Assembly (NCBI GenBank): GCA_905221605.1
Contig: CAJNDS010000295.1
Span: forward strand, 62,001-126,000
Origin: Symbiodinium natans
Lineage: Eukaryota; Sar; Dinophyceae; Suessiales; Symbiodiniaceae
Length of the DNA: 64,000 nucleotides
Direction: 5' to 3'
The notes beneath the pieces were generated by a model, which did no database searches, was not told the DNA's origin, and saw nothing but the letters and a program-made list of their open reading frames with translations. The translations under genes were made by a program, and so were the position numbers. The first letter of the stretch is position 1. Each line of letters begins with the position of its first letter. Below are positions 21,500 to 31,922 of this stretch, one piece after another.

Positions 21500-23637
21500 A
21501 TGGCTCGTTCATATCTTGGCCTCGTGTGCGCTGTGGCTGTGGCCTCCGTGTGCAGCGCCAAGCGTAGCAACCAGCATGACTCGCAGCAACTGAAGCCTGG
21601 GCCGTTTGACAACTTCGGCGGCGGCGGCTTCGGCGGCGGCGGCTTCGGCGGCGGCGGCTTCGGCGGCGGCGGCTTCGGCGGCGGCGGTTTTGGCGACTTT
21701 GGCGGCGCCCCAGGCGCCCCAGAAGCTCCAGCAACGGGAATGTTCGGGGGGAGCTTCCCAGATTTTCCTGACAGTGCTCCAGAGACGCGGTCGCAGAAGC
21801 CACAGGGCGTCCCTGGCTTCGACATGGGGGGCTTCGACATGGGTTTCCCCAACAATGCTCCTGAGAAGCAGCCGCAAGAACAGCCACAGGGCGGTGGTGC
21901 GGGCGGCGGCATCTTCCCTGGCTTTGACATGGGCGGCATGATGGACATGATGGGTGGGATGATGGCGGATGCCATGAACTGCGCAGAGAAGGAGATGGAG
22001 GTCTGCTGCCATGAGCCCGACTATCGCAAGACCACCTGTGTGCCACTCTGGTACTGCCTCATCGCTATTGGTGAACGGGACTTTGGCCCCGTTCCACCCT
22101 GCGATTCACCCGTGAAGTTCGGGGACGCCAAGAAGTGCAAGAAGAGTGAGGCGGACATCAAAAAGGAGATGACGCTCGCCAAGTCGATGTGCTTCGACAA
22201 GATCAATAAGCTCTACGACTTGCAGGATAAGTTGGGCCAATGTGCCGTGCAAGCAAGCGAGGAGAAGCAGAAGGTGGAGGAGGAGCGCCAGGCCCTGGAA
22301 AGCATTCAGCACGAGGCTGAGGAGTGCGAGAAGACGAAGGCCAAGGCGAAGGCCGAAAAGTCCATGGGCTCCTTCACCTCCGAAAGCCAAGGCCAAGGCC
22401 AGTTCTGCCCCAGCTTCACCGCAGAGCTGAAGGCGGCGTTTGCGGCCTACACCCTGGCCGTAGAGCAGTGCATCAGCGTCCAGGTGTCGGTCAGCGTCCA
22501 GATCCCGGAGATTAACATTGAGATTCCCGAGATCAAGGTGGGAGAGGTTCAGGGCAGCTCCTTCAACGTCCAGAGGCCTGACTTCAACGCCCCGGACTTC
22601 TCGGGTGATATTATTGTGCCTGGGGGCGGTGGGAAGCTGAATGTTGTTCCTGAAGGGCACGCCCAGCACGCCCAGCACGACCAGCAATCGGAGAAAGTTA
22701 AGCTGACCTTCGACCAGCGCGTTGCCAACATCAAGGCGGACATCAAGGAATGCGAAGACACCATGCCAAAGATGGCGGAGAAGAAGAGGGAGCTAGCCGG
22801 GTCAAAGAGCACCGTCCTGGATCAGAAGCAGAAGGCCACGAAGTCCACACAAGACACTTCACAAGACACATCCCCTCAATTTATCTATTCACTGCACTCA
22901 GAAGCTGGGGAGAGTTGGGGCCTTGTCTTTTTTCTCCTTCCTCTCTCTTGCTCGGATGGCTCAAGGAGTCTCAGCCGCGTTCTCATACCGTCTCTCGCAG
23001 CTTTGCAAACAGTTCCATCGACTCTTATCGGCCCTAAACCCTAAACCCTAAACCCTAAACCCTAAACCCTAAACCCTAAACCCTAAACCCTAAACCCTAA
23101 ACCCTAAACCCTCAACCCTAAACCCTAAACCCTTATATCCTGAAACCAAGACGCCCTCAGGCCTGCGAGGAGCCAAGCAGCTTGCTCCAGACGGGAACAA
23201 GCCCAGAGGCCCAGATCGCCATCCAGGCGGGCGCCCTCTACAAGTGTCGTTTAGGGTTTAGGGAGTGTAGGGAGTTTGGGGAGTTTGGGGAGTTTGGGGA
23301 GTTTTGGGGAGTTTTGGGGAGTTTTGGGGAGTTTTGGGGAGTTTTGGGGAGTTTTAGGCTTCTGATAGGGGGATCCCCTCTCATATTTCAGGCCCCTTTG
23401 TGCTTAGGATGCCCAAAAGGGAAGGCGACGCCTCGCCCCAAGCTCTTATGAGTCCAGAGAAGGGGAGAACCTCCAGGGCCGAAGCAAACTTCGAAAAGTG
23501 TCGGGGCATTTACGAGGAGTGTGACAGCGGGAGGTGGCATTCCCTGCCAGGTCTTCAGCATGATGAAGATGACCTGGGGCTGCGCCGAGGTTGCCTCGGC
23601 CATCGATGGGCTCGTGGAAGTTCTGCACAAATGCTGA
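21500..23637 (+). CDS. Secreted Gly-rich, Cys-containing protein with coiled coil
   Basis: The first exon runs from ATG 21500 to about 22850. A signal peptide (MARSYLGLVCAVAVASVCSA, cleavage after CSA) is followed by a tandem FGGGG repeat (about 5 units, near residues 38-62), Pro/Gln-rich spacers, a repeated PGFDMGG segment, Met-rich GGMMDMMGGMM, a Cys cluster (CAEKEMEVCCHEPDY...CVPLWYC), a Lys/Glu coiled coil (about residues 240-285) and an Ile/Glu repeat (QIPEINIEIPEIKVGEV). After SKSTVLDQKQKATKST the frame drifts into Thr/Ser and then CCCTAAA repeats, so an intron starts near 22850. Candidate later exons: about 23170-23248 (SPEAQIAIQAGALYKC), about 23480-23540 (ANFEKCRGIYEECDSG) and a last exon 23551-23637 ending TGA (VFSMMKMTWGCAEVASAIDG). 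It is probably an extracellular or vesicle protein; no family is recognised. Confidence 0.7.
23033..23133 (+). repeat. (CCCTAAA)n array
   Basis: About 14 units with one CCCTCAA; in the first large intron of the secreted Gly-rich protein gene. Confidence 0.97.
23253..23355 (+). repeat. Short TTTAGGG run passing into (GGGGAGTTT[T])n
   Basis: Two TTTAGGG units, then GGGAGTTTG and GGGGAGTTTT units, about nine in total. It begins directly after the piece ending ...YKC at 23248 and looks like a telomere-type array turning into another G-rich satellite. Confidence 0.85.
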
Positions 23638-23903
23638 GCAGCTTCTTCCATCAGGCGTCTCGCAGATGTGGGATTTCGTCGGATTTCCGCGTCGCGCGCG
23701 CTCCCAAGAGCCCAAAGTGAGGACCTCTGCGAACTGATTCGTAGAGCAATGCCAAGTTGATGGATCGCAAGCACAGCAGCCTAAGCTTGTGATATGCGTT
23801 CCGCGCCTGTGCAAGTAGCGGGGGTCTCAGGTGGCCTCACTTTGCCCAATTGCCATTCCGCATCAGTACACATTCCTGAACACTCTCAAACTCATGGTGG
23901 AAC

Positions 23904-23914
23904 TTTGGCTCAAG
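23904..23914 (+). other. Spliced-leader-like 11-mer (TTTGGCTCAAG)
   Basis: Exact match to the 3' 11 bases of the dinoflagellate leader, 18 bases ahead of an ATG (23932) that opens a 29-codon hydrophobic frame to TAG 24021 (MFSVLLMPRSILWFLCAPLP...), possibly spliced at TTTCTGGCAG. Suggestive only. Confidence 0.25.
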
Positions 23915-24091
23915 AACTCCGCCTTGTTTCAATGTTCTCAGTTTTGTTAATGCCCCGGTCAATCTTGTGGTTCCTTTGTGCTCCCTTGCCTTTCTGGCAG
24001 GTGTTCTTGGCCACAGATTAGGTCGCCAACCAATCCACCGTAATCCACCCCCCCCCCCCCATAAGAAGGATCTCTTGCAAGTAAAAGAGAT

Positions 24092-24154
24092 CCCTAAACC
24101 CTAAACCCTAAACCCTAAACCCTAAACCCTAAACCCTAAACCCTAAACCCTAAA
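24092..24154 (+). repeat. (CCCTAAA)n array
   Basis: About nine units, about 40 bases before the coding-like piece at 24195. Confidence 0.97.
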
Positions 24155-24189
24155 GATCCACACACACTCGTTAGATCCACACCTCTCCT

Positions 24190-25162
24190 CATGGCAGCGT
24201 TGGTGCCCTGAGGCCCGCGCTGGCGAAGCTGTCGGCTGTGATGCCTCAAACCCTAAACCCTAAACCCTAAACCCTAAACCCTAAACCCTAAACCCTAAAC
24301 CCTAAACCCTAAACCCTAAACCCTAAACCCTAACCCCTAAACCCTAAAGTCTTAAAGTGCGAGCCCGGGTGCCTTTGAGATGCTCCACTACTCCCCGTTG
24401 TGTTCTTCCAGGCTTCGGGGTGGCGCCGGAATGGCGCCGGGCGCCAGGAGGTGCACCGCCTGGCTGAGGCATCCTGGGTCACAGGAATGTCCCTCCACTC
24501 CCCTCCGCCCATCCCCCCCCCAAATCCCCAAAGCCCGCAGCCACCCCTCCCCACCATCCCTTGAGCCCCTTAGGATCCTGGCCTTGTGGCTTGGGGTGGC
24601 AAACGGCGACGTGCAGCAGCAATTCCTGAAAACTCAGCCCCTTGGGCACCGAAGGGTTGGATGGTGGGGGTCGGCATACTGAAAGGTTCAGGGCTTTCGC
24701 GATCTGAGGCTTAAGGGGCAAGGGTTTAAAGGTTTCAGCTTAGGTTCAATGGTTTCTGGTTCAGGGTTTCCCTAAGCCCTCACCCTAAACCCTAAACCCT
24801 AAACCCTAAACCCTGAAACCTCCATTTGCTCAGGACGGTTTCGCTTACGCATCTCCAGGCTGCTTGGGTGCACAAGGGCCCTGTACAGAAGTTGAGCCAT
24901 TCTAGAAGAAAGGGCTTTACGGGGTTTCTTCATTCAAAATACAGCTTCAAGGGGTTTCTTGACACATAAAGCATGGTTCGAGTTCAGGGGCTCCAAAAAG
25001 TTTCTCAAACATGATCCAGTGTGCCGACCTTTCCGGTAACTGAAAAGCAAGGACGTCAGCTGGCCAGATGGCTCGGACGTGCAGGAGATCTTTTTCGGAG
25101 CCCTGAGGTTTTACGGGATGTCCAGGAAAACCCTAAAGCCGACAGACGATGGGTTGCTATAG
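24190..25162 (+). CDS. Unidentified multi-exon protein with a terminal exon
   Basis: Pieces: about 24195-24245 (SVGALRPALAKLSAVMP), flanked on both sides by CCCTAAA arrays; 24412-24482 (ASGWRRNGAGRQEVHRLAEA), acceptor TTCTTCCAG; about 24590-24650 (LGVANGDVQQQFLKTQ); about 24858-24890 (AAWVHKGPVQK); and a last exon of about 25050-25162 ending TAG (DVQEIFFGALRFYGMSRKTL). The last piece is the most convincing. The beginning of the gene is unknown and the grouping into one gene is inferred from position and strand. Confidence 0.4.
24250..24348 (+). repeat. (CCCTAAA)n array
   Basis: About 14 units between the pieces at 24195 and 24412. Confidence 0.97.
24780..24820 (+). repeat. Short (CCCTAAA)n array
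   Basis: Five units, preceded by TTCAGGGTTT-type sequence of the opposite sense at 24725-24770. Confidence 0.9.
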
Positions 25163-25187
25163 TCTTACAACCTACTACATGCATATA

Positions 25188-25276
25188 TGCAACATCAATA
25201 TACGTACATATGTATATACATACATGCATACAGACAGTACGACACACACATATACATATGTATACATATATACCGT
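25188..25276. repeat. ATACATA-type microsatellite
   Basis: TACATATGTATATACATACA and relatives; a (CT)n tract follows at 25361-25400. Both lie in the gap between a stop at 25162 and the next coding pieces. Confidence 0.85.
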
Positions 25277-25549
25277 TGATCTGATATCAGTATAAGTAGA
25301 AGCACAAGTCAAGTGAAGATAATAGGGAGCTGAATGAGCGAACGAATAAGTATATACACCTCTCTCTGTCCTCTCTCTCCGTCTCTCTCTCTCTCTCTCT
25401 TCTGTTTGTCTTGGTTTTTTAGTTTGTTGAGGGGTTGCGTCGTGCTTTCCCAATATCAAACCTCTCTGTCTAGTTGATGGTATGTCCAGCTTTTGCCATC
25501 CGAATGGCCCCCTCCGCAACGTGACACTGGAAGGACTCGCAAGCGTGGA

Positions 25550-28500
25550 CCAATAACAACCAGAATGTGCGAACCAACTCCATTGTCGAGATTGAGTTTG
25601 CCGAGCCTTACTTGCATGGACTTGAAAGGCACTTACCTGCAGGATCTCTCAAATGCACTTGAAACGAGCTAAGGAAAACATTCAAGCCAGCTTTGGCTAC
25701 ATAACGATACAACCTGCGATATCTGGGATTGGAGCTTCAAGTGCTTCCGCGACGACCATATCAGTGCCAAGCACCGATGCATCTTGATCGCATGACTGCC
25801 CGAGTCAGCATAAAGACAGTGAATTTGTGCATGATGGCATCCGTGACATCTATGATGCGCAGTTGGCAGCAGAAGATGATTGAAAGGTAGTCATCAGCGG
25901 CCAGTCCCTCTTCCTCAACGATCCCTCCAGTGCCGGCGGCCGGCAAATCGTGTTCGCTGAGGCATGTTGTTTGGATCGTGTGGGTCAAGCACGCCCCTTG
26001 TATCGGGGAAGGAACTTGTGCTGGTCCTGGCAGGAGACGGTGTACACCGTTTCCTTCGATGCTGGCCTCATCCAAAACTTGGCTGCGACGGATACAAATG
26101 CAGCCTTCTCCATCCAGTTCACCACAGGCCCTCTGCCACGCCTGGGGCGGCACTAGTATCAGAGCTGTTTAGTTGCGAGCTTCGTCATGTGTGAAGGAAC
26201 CTGCCATGTGGCTGAAGGGCACCATTTCTTCTTGCTTTTTTTTCTGGCAGTCGCAGGTGACTTTACGTCTCCAACACTTCTGACTATGTCCCCGGCAGAT
26301 AACTCACCCAACGTGGCGGTGACCACCACCATTGCTGCGAGACTGAGATGGACAGTCGGGAAGATCCCCGCAGAACTGTAGATTTTGTAGATAGCCCGGG
26401 TCTTGAAGCTGCGGTGCATCTCAGGTATTCACTTTCTCCGAGGATGTTCTAGCGAATCCGGTGCCTGGGTAGCCTTGGTATCGCCTTCGAAGCATGCAGA
26501 ACAACCCTAAACCCTAAACCCTAAACCCTAAACCCTAAACCCTAAACCCTCAACCCTCAACCCTAAACCCTAAACCCTAAACCCTAAACCCTAAACCCTC
26601 AACCCTAAAACGCTGCCAAGACAACAGACTTGAGACTCGAGACTCAAGGACGTATCTGGCACGGCCCCGACCTGGGGCATTCAGGCCTACGCCACGCGAC
26701 ATGTTGCCTCTTGCTGTGAGCCTCTCCCGACTGATCACAAGAGCCCCATAATACTATCACAACAGTCACACGTATTACCTTCATTGTAAGTACAGAATTT
26801 GAGCAATTAAAAATATGTACTGTGGAGCCATTTCACCCCTTCAAAGCCCTTTGCCCGTCTGCAGGACCCCTACCAGCGGCAGACGCCGTTCTCGGTGGCC
26901 CCGAAGTGCAGTGATGCGCAGATCACCGTGTCAGGTGCTTCGATCCGCATGTCCGCAGCATGAATGTCATGTACCATCTGTTCTGATCCTTCCAGGCCTC
27001 GCCCAGTAAGACCAGTTCGTAAACCCTAAGCCCAACAAAAACCGTGGCCACGCAGACCCTCAAGCTGTACCTGCCTCTACTACACCCACCCTATGGCCCT
27101 ATGGAGATCCTCCAGACAACAGACCCTTGCTACGAAGACCCACTGAGGCGACCTTCAGGGCTTACGGGTTTGGGGTTATAGGGTTCAGGGTTCCTAGTAG
27201 AAAAAAACAATTCAAAGCCCTTCCCTCCCCATTCGGGGGCCCTGCACCTGGTTTTGGAGAGGTGCCTCTGCGACCATCACGATTGACACGGTGGCCTTCC
27301 CGATCCTGCCCTGTAGCCAGTGACCCGCGTTCAGGGTTTCGGGTTTCGGGTTTAGGGTTTAGGGTTTAGGGTTTAGGACGTGTGGGGTTTATGGTTGAGG
27401 GTTCTGTTTTGGAGCTTCCTTCGGTTGAGGGTTTTCAGGGTTTAGGGTTCTTGAGGTTGTGGGGCTTCGGTTTGGCATGTTGTTAAGTCTGCAAGCCTTG
27501 GGATGCAGGGTTGTGATTTAGGGTCTCAGGCTAGGGTTTGGGGCATCTGGGGTTCAGGGTTTTTCGGGTTTAGGGTGCGAGGTTTGGGATGTTCAGCCGG
27601 TCGGGGTGTTGCTTTTTCAGAACAGGTTGTGGTGTAGGTCGCAGGACGCAAACAGCCCCACGCAAGGATTGTTCGAGACGTGCACCGGGACAAGCGGCTT
27701 CGATTGCTGGGTGGCCTTCATGTGTTTGCGAAACGGGCGTTTCCGAAATTCGGGGTACCTTACTGGGGGCCCCCTATTTTCGTAAACCCCCAAATCCCTT
27801 CAGTGCAGCAGGATGCTTGCATCGAAGCTTTGAGAGGAGTCGCATCCTTATGTTCAGTTTGGGGCTGTCCCACACTCTAAGACCCCGTATAGGTATCGTA
27901 CAACAGGCCTTCGAAAGGACGCTAAAAGAGAGACGCATGTCGGAGGTACCAGGTGGTCTTCGCGGCAAAGTGCTTCACGGACACCTCGGTGAACTTGAAC
28001 TACGCGGCCGCTCTGCCCAGCTCCAGCTTCTACGACTCTCAACTGCAGAGGGTTCCGTAGAGCAGTCGCAGAAATCAGTTTGGCGCCTCTGCAGGCATAG
28101 TCAGACTTGTCGCGTCTGTTTCAACTCAGAGGGGCCAAAGAAGTGTAGTTTCCCAGTTTGAGTAGGGAAGCTGGGAATTCGTTCAAGGATTGTGCGTTCG
28201 TGCCTAGCGGCCTGGCGACTTCAGGGGCCCTTTCCAGGGAACGAACACACACACACACACACAGAGAACGGTACCCTAAACAGTGGTGTACCCTAAAGCC
28301 CTTAGACCCAAAGGCTGGGCCCCTAAACCCTAGACCCTGAACCCTGAACCCTAAGCCCTAAGCCCTAAACCCGAAACCCTAAACCCTAAACCCTAAACCC
28401 TTAAACCCTAAACCCTAAACCCTAAACCCTGAACCCCCCCAAAAAACTGCGCAAGTTGCCAGGACTGGTGGACCTCCTGAGCCTCGGCTGTCATGATCCC

Positions 28501-31500
28501 CTGACAGCCAAAAGACTTCAACATGGAGGTTCACGAAAATGGGGGACCCCCAACTCAGATCCCCAAATAGTCGATTCCCTTATAAGGACCCCAAGAAGGC
28601 ATCCCGAATTTAGGAAACCCCCCACCTTGCCACCAAAGTTTCCACAGCAAGAGCTTCTACCGCAATTCCTTGGTCGTTGCTAGAGTCTCTGACGGACACT
28701 ATCACCCTACATACCACAGACAGGGATAGTCGCTGGAATGTACACGCTTGAGGTTCCAGAAGCTGTTGCCTTCCAGTAGTTTCACTTGCATGCGAGCTGC
28801 AATGTGATCACCCTGAGCTGTTCATACCCCGATGCAGATACGTTTCCCATCTTATCGATCGATCTTGCCGGAGGTATCACGTCCTACAGTCCTACTGTCG
28901 GCACCTATGGCGTTCCCATCAGCCGCTTCGATTTCAATGGTTACGGCTATGGCTCAGTTTTATCCAATCTATTCCCGGTGTGTTGCGGATGTCATGTTCA
29001 TGTGCCTTCTTGCATTGTTGGAAGCGGGAGTTCATTCATTGTATGTCTGGGGATAGCTGGGGCTGCCTCAGAGCCCAGATACCGATATCGTCCTGACCTT
29101 CTCCGAGCAGATTCTGCGCGGGACGGGCAATATCGTCTTCACCCCCCTTGGCGAAGCCTCGCAGAACTACGATGCTTCTCGGCAGCAGTCTGAGATTCTT
29201 TACTAGAGGCGTTCCTTTGGCAGCGTTTGGAAGGGGGATTGCTCGGCTCGCTCACGGTCTCATGGGCTGCGAATCCTTAAGCCCTACATCCGGGACCTTG
29301 GTCTTTAACCATACCCTTTCAATCCCTATTAAACTGTACCCTATAAATCCCTATAAATCCCTATAAGCTATACCCCAAAAACCCCTATAAACTATAAAAC
29401 CCTTCTAAGCCCTTTTCCACGGCTTCTCCGCAGGTGACCGATGCCAGCCGAGTCTTGATCGACAGCAGCCAGCTACAGGCTCCTGGTTCTGGCTCTCGGT
29501 TTCGGCGTTGAATTGCTGCAAAAGGGATTTAGGGTTTAGGGTTTAGGGTTTAGGGTTTAGGGTTTAGGGATTGAGGGACAGCGATCAAGCAACGAACCCG
29601 AGTCTCTCGCCTGGAGTAGCAGTGGCACTGGAGCTGCAAGAATGAAAGTTGCAAGTAGTCGTTGCGATCATGCCATCAATGAGAATAGTATGTAGAGTTG
29701 TGATGAACGATCATCATAGCAATAGTCATAGTCATAGTCGTTCTAAGACATTCAGGAATAGGAATAGCAAGGAAATACTCACGCCTGTATTTTGTAAAGG
29801 TCACCATCGTTGGGAACGTGGCTTCAGACTACCTCTGCCTGTCTCTGGGCTTCTCGGGCGCAAGCTTGCCAGTGCTTGACTGCAATGATCATTACAGGAT
29901 CTTCACGTCCAGCAGGCGTTCACTCGGCTGGGGTGTGGTACATGCTGAACCTACTCAGCAGCCAGGGAGGCGTCACAGAAGCCGAGGTGCTGACATGCAG
30001 AAGTGCAAGGGCAAGCCAGTGGACATCACCATTGGCGCAGGCCATGCAAGATCCTACTTTCGGGCATTTCCAGAGGAGTTTGCCCAAGTTCCTTTTCAGG
30101 AAAACCCCCAAAAAGCACCCCCCCATTTTGTAATACCAAGTTCCTGCCTGCAGCGTGGAGGTGGAATAGAAGGTCGGGAAGCCAAGGCCATCCCCAACCC
30201 TTAAACCCGAAACCACTATGCGCCAAAGTGGAAGGCGTGTTTGCCCGCGTGGACACAACTGCGGGCGTTGGCAGCCTCCCTGTGAACCTGGAGGCAGCCA
30301 GAGCATGTGTGCATGTAGGGGATTCTGGGGGTGCAGAGGGTTGTGAGAGTCTTTGGTCCAAGCGTTTGAGGGTTTTAGGTGTTTAGGGGTCTTAATCTTA
30401 GGTTTAGGGTTTTCGGCTTTTTCGGGGTAAGGACTGATTGCCCTCAATCCCCAAGCGTTAGACCCTAAGCTCCTGAACTTAAGCGAATTCGTGCTTTCAT
30501 TCGCTTCGCTCGTTTCATTACAATTCACGCCTCACTTCGCTTTCTTGATTACGAGGAGTTATTTCGTAGGGTCTTTAAGGTAGTGAACTCCAGGAATTCA
30601 TTCGCTTGAAAATGAACACTATTCATATTCTGTTCACCTTTCCAAACCTTAAAAGAATGTTGCACTCTTCCCGAGAAGCTCAGCACCCTAAACCCTAAAC
30701 CCTAGATTTATTAGAGTTCAGGGCCTGGGGTTAGTCGGGGTGTGGTTTGGTATCCTGGGGCTTTTGGGGATCCCCGAAACCCTTAACCCTAAACCTAAGC
30801 CCTGCAAGCTCTCCAGGCGCAGCTCACGGGGCCCCTTGGTCCAGCATCGGGAGGGGGGAACCCGCTGACCTAAACCCTGAAGTCCTCAACCCCTAAACCC
30901 CGACTAGAAGCCCTTGAAGCCCTGAGCAATCAAACCCCTAAACCTTAAACCCTCAAGCCCTAAGAGGGTTTGACCTCGTGGGGAAGGCAATTCCGACCCC
31001 TGGCCTTTGGGTTAGAGCATCAATCGCCGCAGTTTAGGGTGTAGGGTGTAGGGTTTAGGGTTTAGGTAGGGTTTGCAGTTCAGGGAAAGGTTCTCGACTG
31101 GACTCGCAATGAAACGCCGAGTGACACGGAGGTGTTGCAACCCTAAGCCCCCCCCCCCCCATCCCCCCCAAAAACGCAACCCTCTAAAAACCCCGAGCTC
31201 TAAAGTAGAGAACCCCCCCCCAAAAATAGGGTCCCTTATAAGGTCCCTCCTGTAGTCCCTTCAGCCTTAGCTAAAAGCCGTTTGCCTTGGCCGCTGTGCT
31301 GCTCGAACTGCCGTTGCCGCTCACAGCTCTCGGGCGACACTTCCCGGATTTCGGGGTGCAAGAAGGCAGGGTCTGCTCAGTCTCCTCGATTCATCCCTCC
31401 CCCCTCCCACCCTGCCATGGGCTTAAGTGTCCCTATCCTGACATCCTAAGCCCTCAAGCCTTGAGAGCGCACAGATACGCCTGCAGCGCCTTGGTCCAGC

Positions 31501-31590
31501 AGGTTTCAAGCGACTGAATTTTGAGCGCCAGACGAGCCGGGGGCCTTGTGTGACAACTTCCCACTGTTGGGTGACCCCAGGATGCACATG
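25550..31590 (+). CDS. Large multi-exon protein with SbsA-type Ig-like (Big_5) segments
   Basis: Segments typical of Big_5 domains recur: about 25550-25660 (VRTNSIVEIEFAEPYLHG), 25891-26156 (YTVSFDAGLIQNLAATDTN then FSIQFTTG, the usual domain end), 26263-26345 (PTLLTMSPADNSPNVAVTTT, the usual domain start) and about 29080-29175 (TDIVLTFSEQILRGTGNIVF), with 29434-29480 (VTDASRVLIDSSQLQ) after CCGCAG. Other exons: 26863-26934 (SVAPKCSDAQITVSGASI), 27043-27160 (YLPLLHPPYGPMEILQTTD), about 27259-27318, about 27809-27856 (QDACIEALRGVASLC), about 27945-28054 (QVVFAAKCFTDTSVNLNYAA), about 28188-28243, about 28460-28527, about 28643-28713 (SFYRNSLVVARVSDGHYH), about 28790-28970, about 29806-29920 (VTIVGNVASDYLCLSLGF), about 30001-30054, about 30221-30312 (VEGVFARVDTTAGVGSLP), 31089-31130, and a last exon of about 31460-31590 (TGA). 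It is probably extracellular. More than one gene is possible. Confidence 0.5.
26504..26609 (+). repeat. (CCCTAAA)n array with CCCTCAA variants
   Basis: About 15 units in the intron between the pieces at 26345 and 26863. Confidence 0.97.
27338..27380 (+). repeat. TTTCGGG/TTTAGGG array just after an exon
   Basis: Begins about 10 bases after the piece ending near 27318; degenerate GGTTTAGGG-like sequence continues to about 27590. Confidence 0.85.
27738..27800 (+). repeat. Copy of the GGTACC-rich intron element
   Basis: TTTCCGAAATTCGGGGTACC, then CTTACTGGGGGCCCCCTATT and TTTCGTAAACCCCC, followed by a TTCAG acceptor. Confidence 0.65.
28318..28438 (+). repeat. (CCCTAAA)n array with CCCTGAA and GCCCTAA variants
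   Basis: Follows the piece at 28188-28243 and an (AC)n run; ends about 20 bases before the piece at about 28460. Confidence 0.93.
28536..28625 (-). repeat. Copy of the GGTACC-rich intron element
   Basis: On the minus strand: GGGTTTCCTAAATTCGGGAT, CTTCTTGGGGTCCTTATAAG, GGAATCGACTATTTGGGGAT and a closing GGGGGTCCCCCATTTTCGTG. It is the longest copy and helps define the family. Confidence 0.7.
29528..29569 (+). repeat. (TTTAGGG)n array
   Basis: Six units about 50 bases after the exon 29434-29480. Confidence 0.97.
31033..31066 (+). repeat. Short TTTAGGG array
   Basis: GTGTAGGG and TTTAGGG units, just before the exon at 31089, so it does not follow the usual array polarity. Confidence 0.85.
31195..31265 (-). 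repeat. Copy of the GGTACC-rich intron element (diverged)
   Basis: Minus strand: GGACCTTATAAGGGACCCTA then a TTTTTGGGGGGGGG block. It lies between the exon 31089-31130 and the next coding piece. Confidence 0.5.
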
Positions 31591-31922
31591 AAGTTTCGGT
31601 CTTCTTGCTGGCATTGTGTCATAGGCCTATATAGGCCTGAGCTGTTTTCATGCAAGAGGCGCCCATCCTAAGCTTCTGCAAATTCGGCTCCGCGAGCTGC
31701 TCCCATGAGCTGCATGTGCTACTCTCGCACGACTTGCGCAATCTACCTAGAGAGCACTGTCAAGAGGCAGAGCCTAGCCCTGCCTGCTTCTGGATGCCCT
31801 GAACCTGCTTCGATGTCCAGAGCCCACTTGCTTAAGAATTTTGGCATTCCCCGAACCATGGTTACATGGGGTTACAGGGTTAAACGCCCTACAGTAGGGT
31901 TTCTCTCAGACGCAGCTGTCAC

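Noticed and set aside
21442-22687. Long minus-strand frames opposite the secreted Gly-rich protein
   Set aside because: They mirror the GGC-rich repeat and coiled coil of the + gene, which has an ATG, a signal peptide and consistent domains.
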